DNA of 64,000 nucleotides, taken from the NCBI RefSeq assembly GCF_023898315.1, contig NC_064619.1, positions 305,512,150 to 305,576,149 of the forward strand. Reading direction: 5' to 3'. Position numbers and translations under genes: made by a program. The DNA is from Schistocerca nitens (taxonomy: Eukaryota > Arthropoda > Insecta > Orthoptera > Acrididae). The notes under the pieces were generated by a model. The model was not told the DNA's origin and searched no databases. It saw only the letters and a program-made list of their open reading frames with translations. This document shows positions 32,024 through 43,109 of this stretch, piece by piece. Numbering within the stretch: the first letter of the stretch is position 1; every line of letters begins with the position of its first letter.

Positions 32024-33448
32024 TACACACATAAAAAATTGTTTTTTGCATCATCCTGATTCCCAGAACTCCTGAATACACACATTGTCTGTGAATATTG
32101 TATCACAGACACAGTCCCTTTGACTGTTCAGAGATGTCACTAAACCCGCCCAAAGATGTAAACAACCATGCATGAGCAGTGCCTGTTACACAGAGGCGGT
32201 CTGACAGCCGATCAGTTCAGTCATTCCACCAGGAAGGAGGTACAGGCCTCGTGTTGAGTGTAATTCAACCATGCCTGCAAGGTCAGTACCGCGGTTCGAT
32301 CGCTTCCGCATTGTTACATTGTGCCAGGAAGGGCTCTCAACAAGGAAAGTGTCCAGGCGTCTCGCTGTGAAACAAAGCGATGTTGATCGGACATGGAGGA
32401 GATACAGAGAGACAGGAACTGTCGATGAAATGCCTCGCTCAGGCCACCCAAGGCCTACCACTGCAGTGGATGACCGCTACCTACGGACTAAGGCCCGGAG
32501 GAACACTGACAGCCACGCCATGTTGGATCATGCTTTTCGTGCAGCCACAGGCCGTCGTGTTACGATTCAAACTGTGTGTAATAGACTGCATGATGCGCAA
32601 CTTCACTCCCTAAGTCCATGGCGAGGTCCATCTTTGCAACCAAGACACCATGCAGCGCTGTACAGATGGGCCCAACAACATGCCGAATGGACAGCTCAGG
32701 ATTGGCATCACGTTCTCTTCGCCGATGTTTGGAGGCAATCCGGTCAGGATGAACGCTTTAGACACACTGCCAAGCGAGTGCAGCAATGTGGATGTTCCCT
32801 GCTGTTTTTGGGTGGCATTATGTGGGGTCGAAGTACGCCGCTGGTGGTCGTGGAAGGCGCCGTAACGGCTGTACGATACGCGAATTCCATCCTGCGACCG
32901 ATAGTGCAACCATATCGGCAGCATATTGGCTAGGCATTCGTCATAATGGACGACAATTCGCGCCCTCACTGTGCACATCTTCTGAATGACTTCCTTCAGG
33001 ATAACGACATCGCTCGAATAGAGTGGCCAGCACGTTCTCCAGACATGAACCATATCGAACATCCTTGGGCTAGATTTAAAAGTGCTGTTTATGGGAGACG
33101 TGACCCACCAACCACTCTGAGGGATCTAGGCCGAATCGCCGTTCGGGAGTGGGACAATCTGGACGAACACTGCGTTGATGAACTTGTGGATAGTATATCA
33201 CGATGAATACAGGCATGCATCAATGCAAGAGGACGCTCTACTGGGTATTAGAAGTGCCGGTGTGTACAGCAGTCTGGACTACCACCTCTGAAGGTCTCGC
33301 TGTATGGTGGTACAACATGCTATGTGTGGTTTTCATGAGCAATGAAAAGGGCGGAATTGATGTTTATGTTGATCTCTGTTCCAGTTTTCTGTACAGGTTA
33401 GGGAACTCTGGGAACCGAGGTGATTCAAAACTCTTTTTGAAGTGTGTA
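32024..33448 (+). mobile_element. Tc1-like transposon, copy B
   Basis: Same family as 9641-10,934. TIR blocks are CACACATAAAAAATTGTTTT and TTGCATCATCCTGATTCCCA at the left and their reverse at 33,395-33,446, flanked by TA on both sides. It lies inside ORF1 of the CR1-like element, whose translation resumes to the right, so it is younger than that element. Confidence 0.9.
32271..33251 (+). pseudogene. Tc1-like transposase, copy B (two nonsense codons)
   Basis: One frame runs from ATG at 32,271 to TAG at 33,249, broken only by TAG at 32,931 and TGA at 33,204. Domains are helix-turn-helix RIVTLCQEGLSTRKVSRRL, hinge PRSGHPRPTT, second helix-turn-helix near residues 80-105, LFAD (first Asp), IMDDNSRPH (second Asp) and SPDMNHIEH (Glu), with 34 residues between the last two. 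About 14 residues just after the first Asp are missing compared with the intact protein at 55,867. It is nonfunctional as it stands and of recent decay compared with copy A. Confidence 0.9.
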
Positions 33449-34005
33449 GTTGAATAAAGGTTGAAGCAGTATATTAGCTCAAAAAAATAAACATTTCAGG
33501 ATCAAATCAGAATAGGAAAACAAGATTCCTACTTCTAGATAGCAGCTATGAGAGGGGTGTAGTCCAGCAGCTTCAGGAGAAATTAGGTGCAGGATACCGG
33601 ATCATAAGTTTTGTGAAACCAAGTGGTACCCTTGGGACGTTGAGAAGGCAGATTGAGTAATTACAGTTGGGGGAGCAGCAAACAGCCTGGCTGTGAATCC
33701 AAGATATAGTATTAGGCGTGACCTGGTTGAAATAGGAGTAGGAACTGGCCACACAAATGTGGGGTTTGTGAAGGTCCTTCAGCGCCATTATCGGCCCTAG
33801 GTAAAAACTGCTGTAAGCCATGTTAACACTGAGTTGAATAGGATGCTCCAGACACCGGAAAAATCTGACATGAGTTGTGTTCCAGTTGATGCTATTGGTA
33901 GGTGGGGATACACTACACCTGGCCAGCACCTAAACAGGAAGGGGAAAGATAAGTTAGCTTTTCTATTAGCAGATACAGTAAGGGAGCCACAGTCAGACAA
34001 GGGAT
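33449..34005 (+). pseudogene. CR1/L2-like ORF1, esterase-like C-terminal part
   Basis: Frames give RFLLLDSSYERGVVQQLQEKL (aligning with an SGNH 'GDSHGRG' block), SFVKPSGTLG, an IGGANSLAVNPRYSIRRDL-like segment in a shifted frame, HTNVGFVKVLQRHYRP, and IGRWGYTTPGQHLNRKGK near the end. This layout fits the SGNH-hydrolase (esterase) domain known in ORF1 of CR1/L2-type LINEs. The catalytic Ser block is changed to LLDSSYERG. Frameshifts near 33,660 and 33,710 inactivate it. Confidence 0.65.
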
Positions 34006-34109
34006 GATACTGTTGTTAATGGGACCATGCAGACAGGTTTTTTGGTAAAGCCAAAGTCCAGACAGCCAACAACCAAGAAAAATAGAATAAAATAAGCTTC
34101 ACGTATAGT

Positions 34110-34917
34110 AAATAGGGATAAAGATAAGGTTATTATCAACTTACTTCATCAAAATATCGGGGGAATGAAATACAAAGTACATGAGCTCTTACTGTGTTTA
34201 GACTATCTCAAAAATAAGAATGAGATTGATATACATTGTCTGTCTGAACCCAATATAACAGTGGGGATGGATAGTGTCAGTATAAATGGGTAAAATTAAG
34301 CATCTTACATTTGCAAATGTACAATGGATAAAGAAGTAGTTGCCATTTACACAAAACAAGGATATAAATACACAACTTTAGAAATAAGCAAATTTTGTGT
34401 TGATCAGCACTTTGAAGTTTGTGCATGTGAATCACAGCTAGATAATGTAGTCTTGATACAGCCACAGTGTACAGGTCCCCATTAGTAGATTGGGAGCTGT
34501 TCATAAAAAAAGTTTGACTCCCTATTATGCTGCCTGTCAAACAAAAAGAAGTTATTAATCTGTGGTGATTTCTGTGTAAACTTTCTAAGAAATTCTGATA
34601 GGGAAAGGAAACTAGATGTGTTACTAATGACATATAACTTAGAATCAGTGATCAACTTTCCTATATGTATAGCTCAAGGCAGCAGCTCAGTAATAGATAA
34701 TGCATTTGTACAGCAAGAGGATGTAAAACTAACACATCCTTTCCCTGTGATAAATAGAATATCAGACCATGATACACAATTGATTAACTAACAAAACCTA
34801 GCAGGGTGTACAGTTCAGAAACCACCAAGTAAAAGTGTAAGGCTGGTCAATGTGGTGTCTATAGAGCACTTTAGAGGGAGCTTAAGAAATGTTGGTTGGG
34901 GAGGTGTATACAATGAC
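34110..34917 (+). pseudogene. CR1/L2-like endonuclease (APE type) remnant
   Basis: The translation gives LLHQNIGGMKYKVHELLLCL and IDIHCLSEPN (N-terminal endonuclease blocks, including the catalytic Glu of LSE), then a frameshifted VYRSP-like region, then ICGDFCVNFLRNSDRERKLD (GDFN block, with N changed to C), and finally VINRISDHDTQLI (SDH block). Such endonucleases nick target DNA to prime reverse transcription. Stops and shifts (34,291, 34,500-34,515, 34,788) disable it. It ends at a WGGVYN-like segment near 34,915. Confidence 0.8.
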
Positions 34918-34996
34918 TTGTGGACTTGTGGTAGCGTACAGACTTCGGGGCATTAAATTTCCCTTGGGGTGGGAAACTGCCTTTAAAAGGCGGAAG

Positions 34997-36358
34997 AATC
35001 AGCACAGGTCGCGCCAGTGTTTAAGAAGGGTAGTAGGAGTAATCCATCGAACTACAGATCTATATCACTGATGTCGGTTTGCAGTAGGGTTTTGGAGCAT
35101 ATACTGTATTCAAACATTATGAATCACCTCGAAGGGAACGATCTATTGATACGTAATCAGCATGGTTTCAGAAAACATCTTTCTTGTGCAACGCAGCTAG
35201 CTTTTTATTCGCACGAAGTAATGGCCGCTATCGACAGGGGATCTCAAGTTGATTCCGTATTTCTAGATTTCCGGAAAGCTTTTGACACCGTTCCTCACAA
35301 GCGACTTCTAATCAAGTTGCGGGCCTATGGGGTATCGTCTCAGTTGTGCGACTGGATTCGTGATTACCTGTCAGGAAGGTCGCAGTTCGTAGTAATAGAC
35401 GGCAAATCATTGAATAAAACCGAAGTGATATCAAGTGTTCCCCAGGGAAGCGTCCTGGGACCTCTGCTGTTCCTGATCTATATAAATGACCTGGGTGACA
35501 ATCTGAGCAGTTCTCTTAGGTTGTTCGCAGATGGTGCTGTAATTTACCGTCTAGTAAGGTCATCAGAAGACCAGTATCAGTTGCAAATACAGTAGATTTA
35601 AAAAAGATTGCTGTATGGTGTGGCAGGTGGCAGTTGACGCTAAATAACGAAAAGTGTGAGGTGATCCACATGAGTTCCAAATGAAATCCATTGGAATTCG
35701 ATTACTCGATAAATAGTACAATTCTCAAGGCTGTCAATTCAACTAAGTACCTGGGTGTTAAAATTACGAACAACTTCAGTTGGAAAGACCACATAGATAA
35801 AATTGGGGGGAAGGCGAACCAAAGACTGCGTTTCATTGGCAGGACACTTAGAAGATGCAACAAGTCCACTAAAGAGACAGCTTACACTACACTCGTTCGT
35901 CCTCTGTTAGAATATTGCTGCGCGGTGTGGGATCCTTACCAGGTGGGATTAACGGAGGACATCGAAACGGTGCAAAAAAGGGCAGCTCGTTTTGTATTAT
36001 CAAGTAATAGGGGAGAGAGTGTGGCAGATATGATACGCGAGTTGGGATGGAAGTCATTAAAGCAAAGACGTTTTTCGTCGCGGCGAGATCTATTTACGAA
36101 ATTTCAGTCACCAACTTTCTCTTCCCAATGCGAAAATATTTTGTTGAGCCCAACCTACATAGGTAGGAATGATCATCAAAATAAAATAAGAGAAATCAGA
36201 GCTCGAACAGAAAGGTTTAGGTGTTCGTTTTTCCCGCGCGCTGTTCGGGAGTGGAATGCTAGAGAGATAGTATGATTGTGGTTCGACGAACCCTCTGCCA
36301 AAGCACTTAAATGTGAATTGCAGAGTAATCATGTAGATGTAGACGTAGATGTAGATGA
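34997..36358 (+). mobile_element. Jockey-like non-LTR retrotransposon, 5'-truncated
   Basis: It starts within RT (QVAPVFKKGSRSNPSNYR) and ends with the GTAGAT-rich tail at 36,331-36,358. It lies between two stretches of RTE-like leader, which implies insertion into that element. It is the least decayed member of its lineage in the window. Confidence 0.75.
35017..36275 (+). pseudogene. Jockey-like reverse transcriptase (FADG, two frames)
   Basis: The first frame (35,017-35,595) has NYRSISLMSVCSRVLEHI, NQHGFRKHLSCATQL, FLDFRKAFDTVPHKRL (first catalytic Asp), VPQGSVLGPLLFLIYINDL, and FADGAVIY where FADD is expected, so the second Asp of the catalytic pair is Gly. The frame stops at 35,593. The second frame (35,691-36,275) carries the thumb and C-terminus: STKYLGVKITNNFSW, YTTLVRPLLEYCCAVWDP, VQKRAARFVL and FPRAVREWN. 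The FADG change and the frame break predict loss of activity. Confidence 0.88.
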
Positions 36359-36554
36359 ACGGCATGGGGATGGAGAAGGCAATGGAAACCACTGCATTAA
36401 AGACGTATAATATGTATCCACAGGACATGTGGCCAGTAATTCAGAAAGTGTCATGATGATCTCTCCATTGGCAAAAGATTCTGGACTAGTCCCCAGTACG
36501 GATCCCTGGGAAGGGACTACCAGGTGGGAGGTTGCTGCCAATGAGTAGGCGATC

Positions 36555-37740
36555 ATGAGAATAAGATGGAATAACCAACCAAAGGATAACGTCCTACGAG
36601 TTGGAGCGTGGAATGTCAGATGTTTGAACATGATAGGGGAGCTAGAAAGTCTGAAGAGGGAAATGCAAAGTCTCAGTATATACCCAGCGGGCATCAGTGA
36701 AGTTAAATGGAATGAGGACAAGGATTTCTGGTCAGATGAGTGTAGGATAATAACAACAGCAGCAGAAAATGGTGTAACTGGAATAGGATTCGTTACAATT
36801 GGCAGGTACGGCAGAATGTGAGTTACTGAGAAAGGTTGAGTGATAGGGCTGTTGCCAACAACCCGACACCGACAACACCGACATCGAAACAATAGTTCAG
36901 GCATACATGCCGTCATCGCAAGCAGGCAATGAAGAAACAGACAGAATATGAGGATACTGAAAGGGTGATTCAGTACGTAAAGGCAAATAGAAAGCTAATT
37001 TTCATGGAGGGTTGGAATATGGTTGTATGGGAAAGCAGAAGAGAAGGTTACGGGTGAATGCGGGCTTAGCAGTAGGAAAGAGAGGGGAGAAAGGCTAACT
37101 GAGTTCCACAACAAGTTTCAGTGACTAATAGCGAGTACTATTTTCAAGTATCAGAAGACGAGGGATAATACTTGATAATGGTGGAGAGACACAGGAAGAT
37201 TTCAGTTGGATTACGTCATGATCAGGCAGCGATTTCTAAATCAGATATTGGACTTTAAGGCGTACACAGGATCAGGTAAAGTTTCAGATCACAATTTAGT
37301 AATGCTGAAGAGTAGGCTGAAGTTGATGAGACTAACCGGAAAGATTCACTGCGTGGGGAAATGGGATGAAGAAGCGCTGAGGAATTAAGAGATACGCTTG
37401 ATGTTCTCTGAGGCTGTAGGTACTGCGAAAATGAATAGCTCAGTACGCAGTTCAGTTGAAGAGGAATTGACATCCCCAAAAAGGGCACTCACTGAAGCTG
37501 GAAAGAAAAACTTCAGTGCTTCGAACGAAACTGCAAAGAAACCATGGATAACTGACAAAATACTTCAGTTGAACGAAGAAAGAAGAAAGTACAAAAATGT
37601 TCAGGAAAATTCAGAAATGAGGAAATGCAAGACACTTAGGAAAGAAATAACTTGTAGGGAAGCTAAGGTCACATGGCTGCATGAAAAATGTGAAGAAATA
37701 GAAAAAGAAATGATTGTCAGAAAGACTGACTCAGCATAAA
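36555..37740 (+). pseudogene. RTE-like endonuclease and linker
   Basis: The endonuclease start reads VLRVGAWNVRCLNMIGELE, SIYPAGISEVKWN (catalytic Glu block) and TAAENGVTGIGF. After breaks, the C-terminal part reads LDYVMIRQRFLNQIL and VSDHNLVMLKSRL (SDH block). A linker with KKPWITDKILQLNEERRKYK follows. The same blocks occur in the minus-strand RTE at 58,640-59,140 (IDYIMVRQRYRNQVL, DSDHNPLVI, INPWVTEEILNLI). Stops at 36,819, near 36,948 and at 37,386 disable it. Confidence 0.85.
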
Positions 37741-37939
37741 GAAAACCAAAACAGTGTTAGTGGAAATTAAAAGACAGGGCAGTAACGTTAAGAATGCAAC
37801 CTACCGGTAAACGCACAGGTGAGAGGACAGGTGAGACGAGGACACAGATGGCCTCTACAAGGGGAAAGACTTGTCTGGTGACGTGATGGACGAAGAAACA
37901 AGAGTTGACAGAGAAGAGATAGGGATCAAATATTAGAAT

Positions 37940-39380
37940 CAGAATTTAAAAGAGCTTTGGACCACCTAAGATCAAACAAGGAAGAACGGGTAGATAACAT
38001 TTCTCTGGAGTTTCTAAAATCTTTGGGAGAAGTGGCAAAAAAAAAAAAAACAAAAAAACAAAAAAAAAGATTGTTCACGCTGGTGTACAGACGTATGAGA
38101 GTGGTGATGTACCATCAGATTTTCGGAGAAACTTCATCCACACAGTTCCGAAGATTGCAAAAGTCGACAAGTTCGAGGGTTATCGGACAATCATCCGAAC
38201 AGATCAAACATCCAAGTTGGCGATAAGAATAATATAGAGAAGAATGGGAAAGAAAGCCAAGGGTCTGACAGGTGATGATCTCTCTGGCTTTAGGAAAGGT
38301 AAAGGCACCAGAGTGGCAGTTCTGACGTTGTGGTTGATAATGGAATCCAGTCTGAAGAAAAATCAAGACACATTCACAGGATATGTCCGCCTTGAAAAAG
38401 CTTTCGACGATGTGAAAAGGTGCAAGATGTTCTAAATTCAGTGAAGAATAGGGATAAGCTATTGCGACAGGCGGGTGACGTATAATATGTACAAGAATAA
38501 AAGGTAATAATAAAAGTGGAAGACTAAGTACGAAGTCGTCGGATTAAAATGGATGTAAGATATGGACGTAATCTTTCGTCTTTATTGTTCAAGCAATGAC
38601 GGAAATAAAAGAAAGTTTCAAGAGTGAGATTAAAATTTGAGGTGAAATGTTATCAGTGATTGATTCTCTGATGTCATTGCTGTCTTGGGTGAAAGTGAAG
38701 AAGAATTACAGGATCTGTCGAGTAGAATGGACAGTCTAATGAGTACAGAATATGTATTGAGAGTAAATCCAAGAAAGACGAAAATAATGAGAAATAGCAA
38801 ATATGAGAGCAGCGAGAAACTTAATGTCAAAATTGGTGATCACGAAGTAGACGGAATTAAGAAATTCTGCTATCTAGGCAGCAAAATAACCCATGATGGA
38901 TAGAGCAAGGAGGAGCATATTAGAACATACGAAAAAGGCATTCCTGACCAACAGAATCCTGCAAGTATCAAACAAAGGCCTTGAATTAAGGAAGAAATTT
39001 CTAAGATTTCACTTTTGGAGCACAGCATCTTATGGTAGTAGAACATGGACAGTGCGAAAATCAGAACACAAGATAATCGAAGCATTTGAGATGCTAGAGA
39101 AGAATTTTGAGGAGGTTCTTCGCAGAATCGGCGAAGAAAGTAAAAAATTGTCAATAAGAAGGAACAGGATGGTAGGATACGTGTTAATGTATCAAGGAAC
39201 AACTTGCATGGTACTACTGAGAGCTGTAAAGGGTAAAAACTATGGAAGAACACTGAGAATGGAATATATCCAGCAATTAATTAGGGATGTATGTTGAAAA
39301 TGCTTATCTGAGAGGAGAAGGTTGACACAGGAGATGAATTTGTGGCGGGAGCATCAAATCGGTCAGAATAAAGATTAATG
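37940..39380 (+). pseudogene. RTE-like reverse transcriptase, heavily decayed
   Basis: Scattered frames match the better copy at 40,753: ERVDNISLEFLKSLGE, a GDDLSGFRKGKGTRVAVLTL block (matching EDQFGFRRNTGTREAILTL), FTGYVRLEKAFDDVKR, ILRVNPRKTKIM, NVKIGDHEVDGIKKFCYLGSKITHDG, ASYGSRTWTVRKSEHKIIEAFEM and IRRNRMVGYVL. No FADD block is readable. An A-rich slippage-prone run at 38,038-38,071 adds frame noise. It is a dead copy, older than those at 40.7 and 55 kb. Confidence 0.85.
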
Positions 39381-39390
39381 ATGTTGCTAA

Positions 39391-40330
39391 ATATTACATG
39401 AATTAATACCATCTGCCTCCTCAGCCATTTCAGACATTGGTTCTGCAACGGGGTTGTCCACATAGTTATTAACAATTCAGTTACATTTTTTCTTCAGTTG
39501 AAGACACTACCAACTCACTTTTCAGCCTGGGCCTTCCACAGCCACTGACGCTTTTTTCGGACGTTCCATTCCCCATAACCTTCACTTGTATCTGCTAGTG
39601 CCTAAGAAAATTTGGCTGAGCCACAACCACCCAAATGAAGACGAGTTGAAACAATGTACACTTTACATCAGTACAAGTATTTCTTCGTACCTTGATAGTT
39701 CACTACACAACTTATGTGTCTTCTATATACTTATTCTGTCACTAAATTCGTTTTTTATTTTCAAGATGGAGAACTAGTCGAAGTGATGACGCAGTTCTAC
39801 TCCCAGTGTCCGCACATTTCATATCACATGTAAATTGCTGCATATTGATTTCATATTCGTCTTTCTGTTAAGTGTCATGTGCAGTCATGCTCAAAAGTAT
39901 CCGAACGACCTGAATTGCATTTCGCCTGATTCGTATACAACCCTCATAACGCAGCTGTCTAGCAGGTCCTCTAATCGCTCCTCGGTACAGTCGTTTGACT
40001 ATTGAAAATGGTTCCAACAAATCACCACTAGAAAACACTGCTTTGTACCGCATTAACTCAATGTATAAAGTAATACCACGATACTACAAATATCAGGGAA
40101 CACCTTATCACAGATAAGACTGTCCTTAAGGCTTGCAAGCTCACATTTATTACAATAAATGACATACCTGAAATGTTACCACTCTCATGATTACGTAAGA
40201 TAGGTAATGCACGTAGTAAGTTCGTCGTATTCATGATTTCCTCTTCAAAGTAACATACCGTACTTATTATTTAACACAAAATGACATTACATTAAAAATT
40301 TAAGTTTTTCACGAGCTGTTAGTTGAGAAT
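39391..40330. other. No gene recognised
   Basis: AT-rich DNA between the RTE-like element and the tRNA-like array. No protein or RNA family is seen. Confidence 0.45.
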
Positions 40331-40740
40331 ATGTATGAACTTCAAATGACACGACGAACCGTCTCGTTCTGCATATGGATTCAAACCCAGGTCATGTAGA
40401 CTAAGCAAAGATTTCGTGACTGACGGAAACTAACAGTCATTCCTGACTAGGCATACAGGGAGTGATATACCTCGATTTTAGACAGTATCACTTAGCAAAT
40501 ACCAACTTTACATTACATAACGTAAATATTTTTAACGGACGCGAGTTCCTACCCAACATCTATTGACGCTGTTAACGAACTACGAGAGATATTAAATATT
40601 GCTTCTTCAAAAGTAACTTACTTGAAATGCCGTGAGGTAAAGGTTTGTGTTGGACAGGGATTCGAACCCAGAACCTAATCGGATTGTTATCGAAGCACAA
40701 TCAACTGTGACATATCGGATTTTCTCGGTATTAGCAATGT

Positions 40741-41974
40741 CTTTACAGACGAATGGAAAAACTAATGGAAGCCAACATCGGGGAAGATCAGTTCGGATTC
40801 CGTAGAAACACTGGAACACGTGAGGCAATACTGACCTTACGACTTATCTTAGAAGAAAGATTAAGAAAAGGCAAACCTACGTTTCTAGCATTTGTAGACT
40901 TAGAGAAAGCTTTTGACAATGTTGACTGGAATACTCTCTTTCAAATTCTGAAGGTGGCAGGGGTAAAATACAGGGAGCGAAAGGCTATTTACAATTTGTA
41001 CAGAAATCAGATGGCAGTTATAAGAGTCGAGGGACATGAAAGGGAAGCACTGGTTGGGAAGGGAGTAAGACAGGGTTGTAGCCTCTCCCCGATGTTATTC
41101 AATCTGTATATTGAGCAAGCAGTAAAGGAAACAAAAGAAAAAATCGGAGTAGGTATTAAAATCCATGGAGAAGAAATAAAAAGTTTGAGGTTCGACGATG
41201 ACATTGTAATTCTGTCAGAGACAGCAAAGGACTTGGAAGAGCAGTTGAATGGAATGGACAGTGTCTTGAAAGGAGGATATAAGATGAACATCAACAAAAG
41301 TAAAACGAGGATAATGGAATGTAGTCGAATTAAGTCCGGTGATGCTGAGGGAATTAGATTAGGAAATGAGACACTTAAAGTAGTAAAGGAGTTTTGCTAT
41401 TTGGGGAGCAAAATAACTGATGATGGTCGAAGTAGAGAGGATATAAAATGTAGACTGGCAATGGCAAGGAAAGCGTTTCTGAAGAAGAGAAATTTGTTAA
41501 CATCGAGTATAGATTTAAGCGTCAGGAAGTCTATTCTGAAAGTATTTGTAAGGAGTGTAGCCATGTATGGAAGTGAAACATGGACGATAAATAGTTTGGA
41601 CAAGAAGAGAATAGAAGCTTTCGAAATGTGGTGCTGCAGAAGAATGCTGAAGATTAGATGGGTAGATCACATAACTAATGAGGAAGTACTGAATAGGATT
41701 GGGGAGAAGAGAAGTTTGTGGCACAACTTGACCAGAAGACGGGATCGGTTGGTAGGACATGTTCTGAGTCATCAACGGATCACCAATTTAGTATTGGTGG
41801 GCAGCGTGGAGGGTAAAAATCGTAGAGGGAGACCAAGAGATGAATACACTAAGCAGATTCAGAAGGATGTAGGTTGCAGTAGGTATTGGGAGATGAAGAA
41901 GCTTGCACAGGATAGAGTAGCATGGAGAGCTGTATCAAACCAGTCTCAGGACTGAAGACCACAACAACAACAAC
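40741..41974 (+). mobile_element. Young 5'-truncated RTE insertion with target-site duplication
   Basis: The direct repeat AGCAATGT flanks it at 40,733-40,740 and 41,975-41,982. It starts abruptly inside RT (CTTTACAGACGAATGG) and ends with the RTE tail ACTGAAGACCACAACAACAA. A 5'-truncated LINE copy with a short terminal repeat and a target duplication is the expected product of target-primed reverse transcription. Confidence 0.9.
40753..41955 (+). CDS. RTE reverse transcriptase fragment, 400 codons uninterrupted
   Basis: The frame is open from the truncation point to the natural stop. Motifs: EDQFGFRRNTGTREAILTL, FLAFVDLEKAFDNVDW (first catalytic Asp), VRQGCSLSPMLFNLYIE, SLRFDDDIVILSE (the FADD block, Ala changed to Asp but the Asp pair kept), EFCYLGSKITDDGRS, and the RTE C-terminal region ending GKNRRGRPRDEYTKQIQKDV ... 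AWRAVSNQSQD. The endonuclease and RT N-terminus are absent because of 5' truncation, and the methionine at 40,753 is internal to the parent protein. No promoter is expected. Expression as a useful protein is unlikely, but lack of stops shows a recent insertion. Confidence 0.9.
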   Translation: MEKLMEANIGEDQFGFRRNTGTREAILTLRLILEERLRKGKPTFLAFVDLEKAFDNVDWNTLFQILKVAGVKYRERKAIYNLYRNQMAVIRVEGHEREALVGKGVRQGCSLSPMLFNLYIEQAVKETKEKIGVGIKIHGEEIKSLRFDDDIVILSETAKDLEEQLNGMDSVLKGGYKMNINKSKTRIMECSRIKSGDAEGIRLGNETLKVVKEFCYLGSKITDDGRSREDIKCRLAMARKAFLKKRNLLTSSIDLSVRKSILKVFVRSVAMYGSETWTINSLDKKRIEAFEMWCCRRMLKIRWVDHITNEEVLNRIGEKRSLWHNLTRRRDRLVGHVLSHQRITNLVLVGSVEGKNRRGRPRDEYTKQIQKDVGCSRYWEMKKLAQDRVAWRAVSNQSQD

Positions 41975-42472
41975 AGCAATGTTTTAACTGAAATGACGAG
42001 ACGAAACATTAAATTTTTCCCTCCCAGGACTCCAACCCGGCACCTATCGCTGTTATATTCTAGAGAAAACGAACGTTAAATATGGGTTTGTTACACCAGA
42101 AGAGATATGTGAGTATGTTTTAACTAGATATTATATGACGAAGAGTTCAGTGCTGACTGGTAATCGAACCCCACACATATCGTTGTTGACTACACACAAA
42201 GAGACGTCAGCTACCGAATTTTTCTCCACCAGCAGCTTGGAATAACATCATTGAACTTACAGTGATCTCGCAAATAGTTCTGTTTCTCACTTGGAGTCAA
42301 AAACGTCAGATATCGTTAGTGTTGACAACGAATGAAAATACATTAAAAATCAAAATTATTATCCACCAGCAGATAGGTGTTCTCATGCTAGAGATTGATA
42401 ATACATAATGAAAACTTTATTGCCTGACCAGGATTCGAACCCATTCACGCGCAATATGTGGAGATGTTGAGG

Positions 42473-42669
42473 GAAAAAAATGGTTCAAATGGCTCTGAGC
42501 ACTATGGGACTCAACTGCTGAGGTCATTAGTCCCCTAGAACTAGTTAAACCTAACTAACCTAAGGACATCACAAACATCCATGCCCGAGGCAGGATTCGA
42601 ACCTGCGACCGTAGCGGTCTTGCGGTTCCATATTGCAGCGCCTTTAACCGCACGGCCACTTCGGCCGGC
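42473..42669 (-). repeat. tRNA-derived SINE (minus) with target-site duplication
   Basis: This is a full minus-strand copy of the 4005 family, from AAAAAAATGGTTCAAATGGC to CACTTCGGCCGG. The 11-bp repeat AGATGTTGAGG flanks it at 42,462-42,472 and 42,670-42,680. It sits inside the tRNA-like array. Its A-rich 3' end faces left, as expected for the minus orientation. Confidence 0.93.
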
Positions 42670-43109
42670 AGATGTTGAGGAATCTGCAGTTTTGAACAAA
42701 CAACAAATTGTAGTCGAGCTGTATTGTCACGAAGGGATCAAATTCCGCGTTAAAGGCGGCCTGAGTTGAATTCCCCGTTCAGAAACAATTTTATCAACAT
42801 ACAGAAGGTCAAATAAAAGGTGGAATAAGTGTTCTGTGACCCTAAATAGCGTTTGTTTCGTCACTAGAAATAAATAACTAGTAAAAGAAAGTTTACTGGT
42901 GATAGAGTTTCTACATGTCGCCACCCCTGACTTTTTTGTGGTTCAACCTAATGTCTACTTGGTAGAGAAGGAATATCATGTTTAATGTGAATTTCAGACC
43001 ACAATGCCATTATACCTTCTTCACTTGGCGTAGCCAGAAGAGAAAAGAATCTGTCTCTCCCTATCAAAAATCATCGGCAGAAGTTGGAATCGAACCCAGT
43101 CTTTAAGTA

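Larger units (their letters stand above)
31085..34917 (+). mobile_element. CR1/L2-like non-LTR retrotransposon, RT part missing, Tc1 inside
   Basis: The order is a probable 5' leader (31,085-31,644), an ORF1 start with a zinc-finger-like motif, the Tc1-like copy B (32,024-33,448), the rest of ORF1 with an esterase-like end, and the ORF2 endonuclease to about 34,917. RT should follow, but the next sequence is an RTE-like leader. The family is the same as at 17,251-19,262, since both carry the ORF1-end block at 33,895. The 5' start is approximate. Confidence 0.78.
34918..39390 (+). mobile_element. RTE-like non-LTR retrotransposon (5' leader, endonuclease, RT), decayed
   Basis: The body 36,359-39,390 has an RTE-type endonuclease followed by RT and an RTE-type C-terminus. 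The stretch 34,918-34,996 (ATTTCCCTTGGGGTGGGAAACTG, GGCGGAAGAATCAGCA) and the stretch 36,360-36,550 both look like parts of the same leader, separated by the Jockey-like insertion. The join is inference from my recollection of related elements. The coding part has many stops. Confidence 0.65.

Noticed and set aside
31781..32059. Small coiled-coil host protein
   Set aside because: Its upstream Cys-rich start and downstream continuation past the Tc1 insertion make it ORF1 of the CR1-like element.
35691..36275. Independent host gene after the RT frame
   Set aside because: Its motifs are the normal thumb and C-terminal part of the same Jockey-like RT, split off by a frame break.
41007..41775. 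Open frames antisense to the RTE reverse transcriptase (also 55,041-55,655, 57,535-57,810 and 58,072-58,329)
   Set aside because: They are reverse-strand shadows of the RT coding sequence and recur wherever the RTE does.
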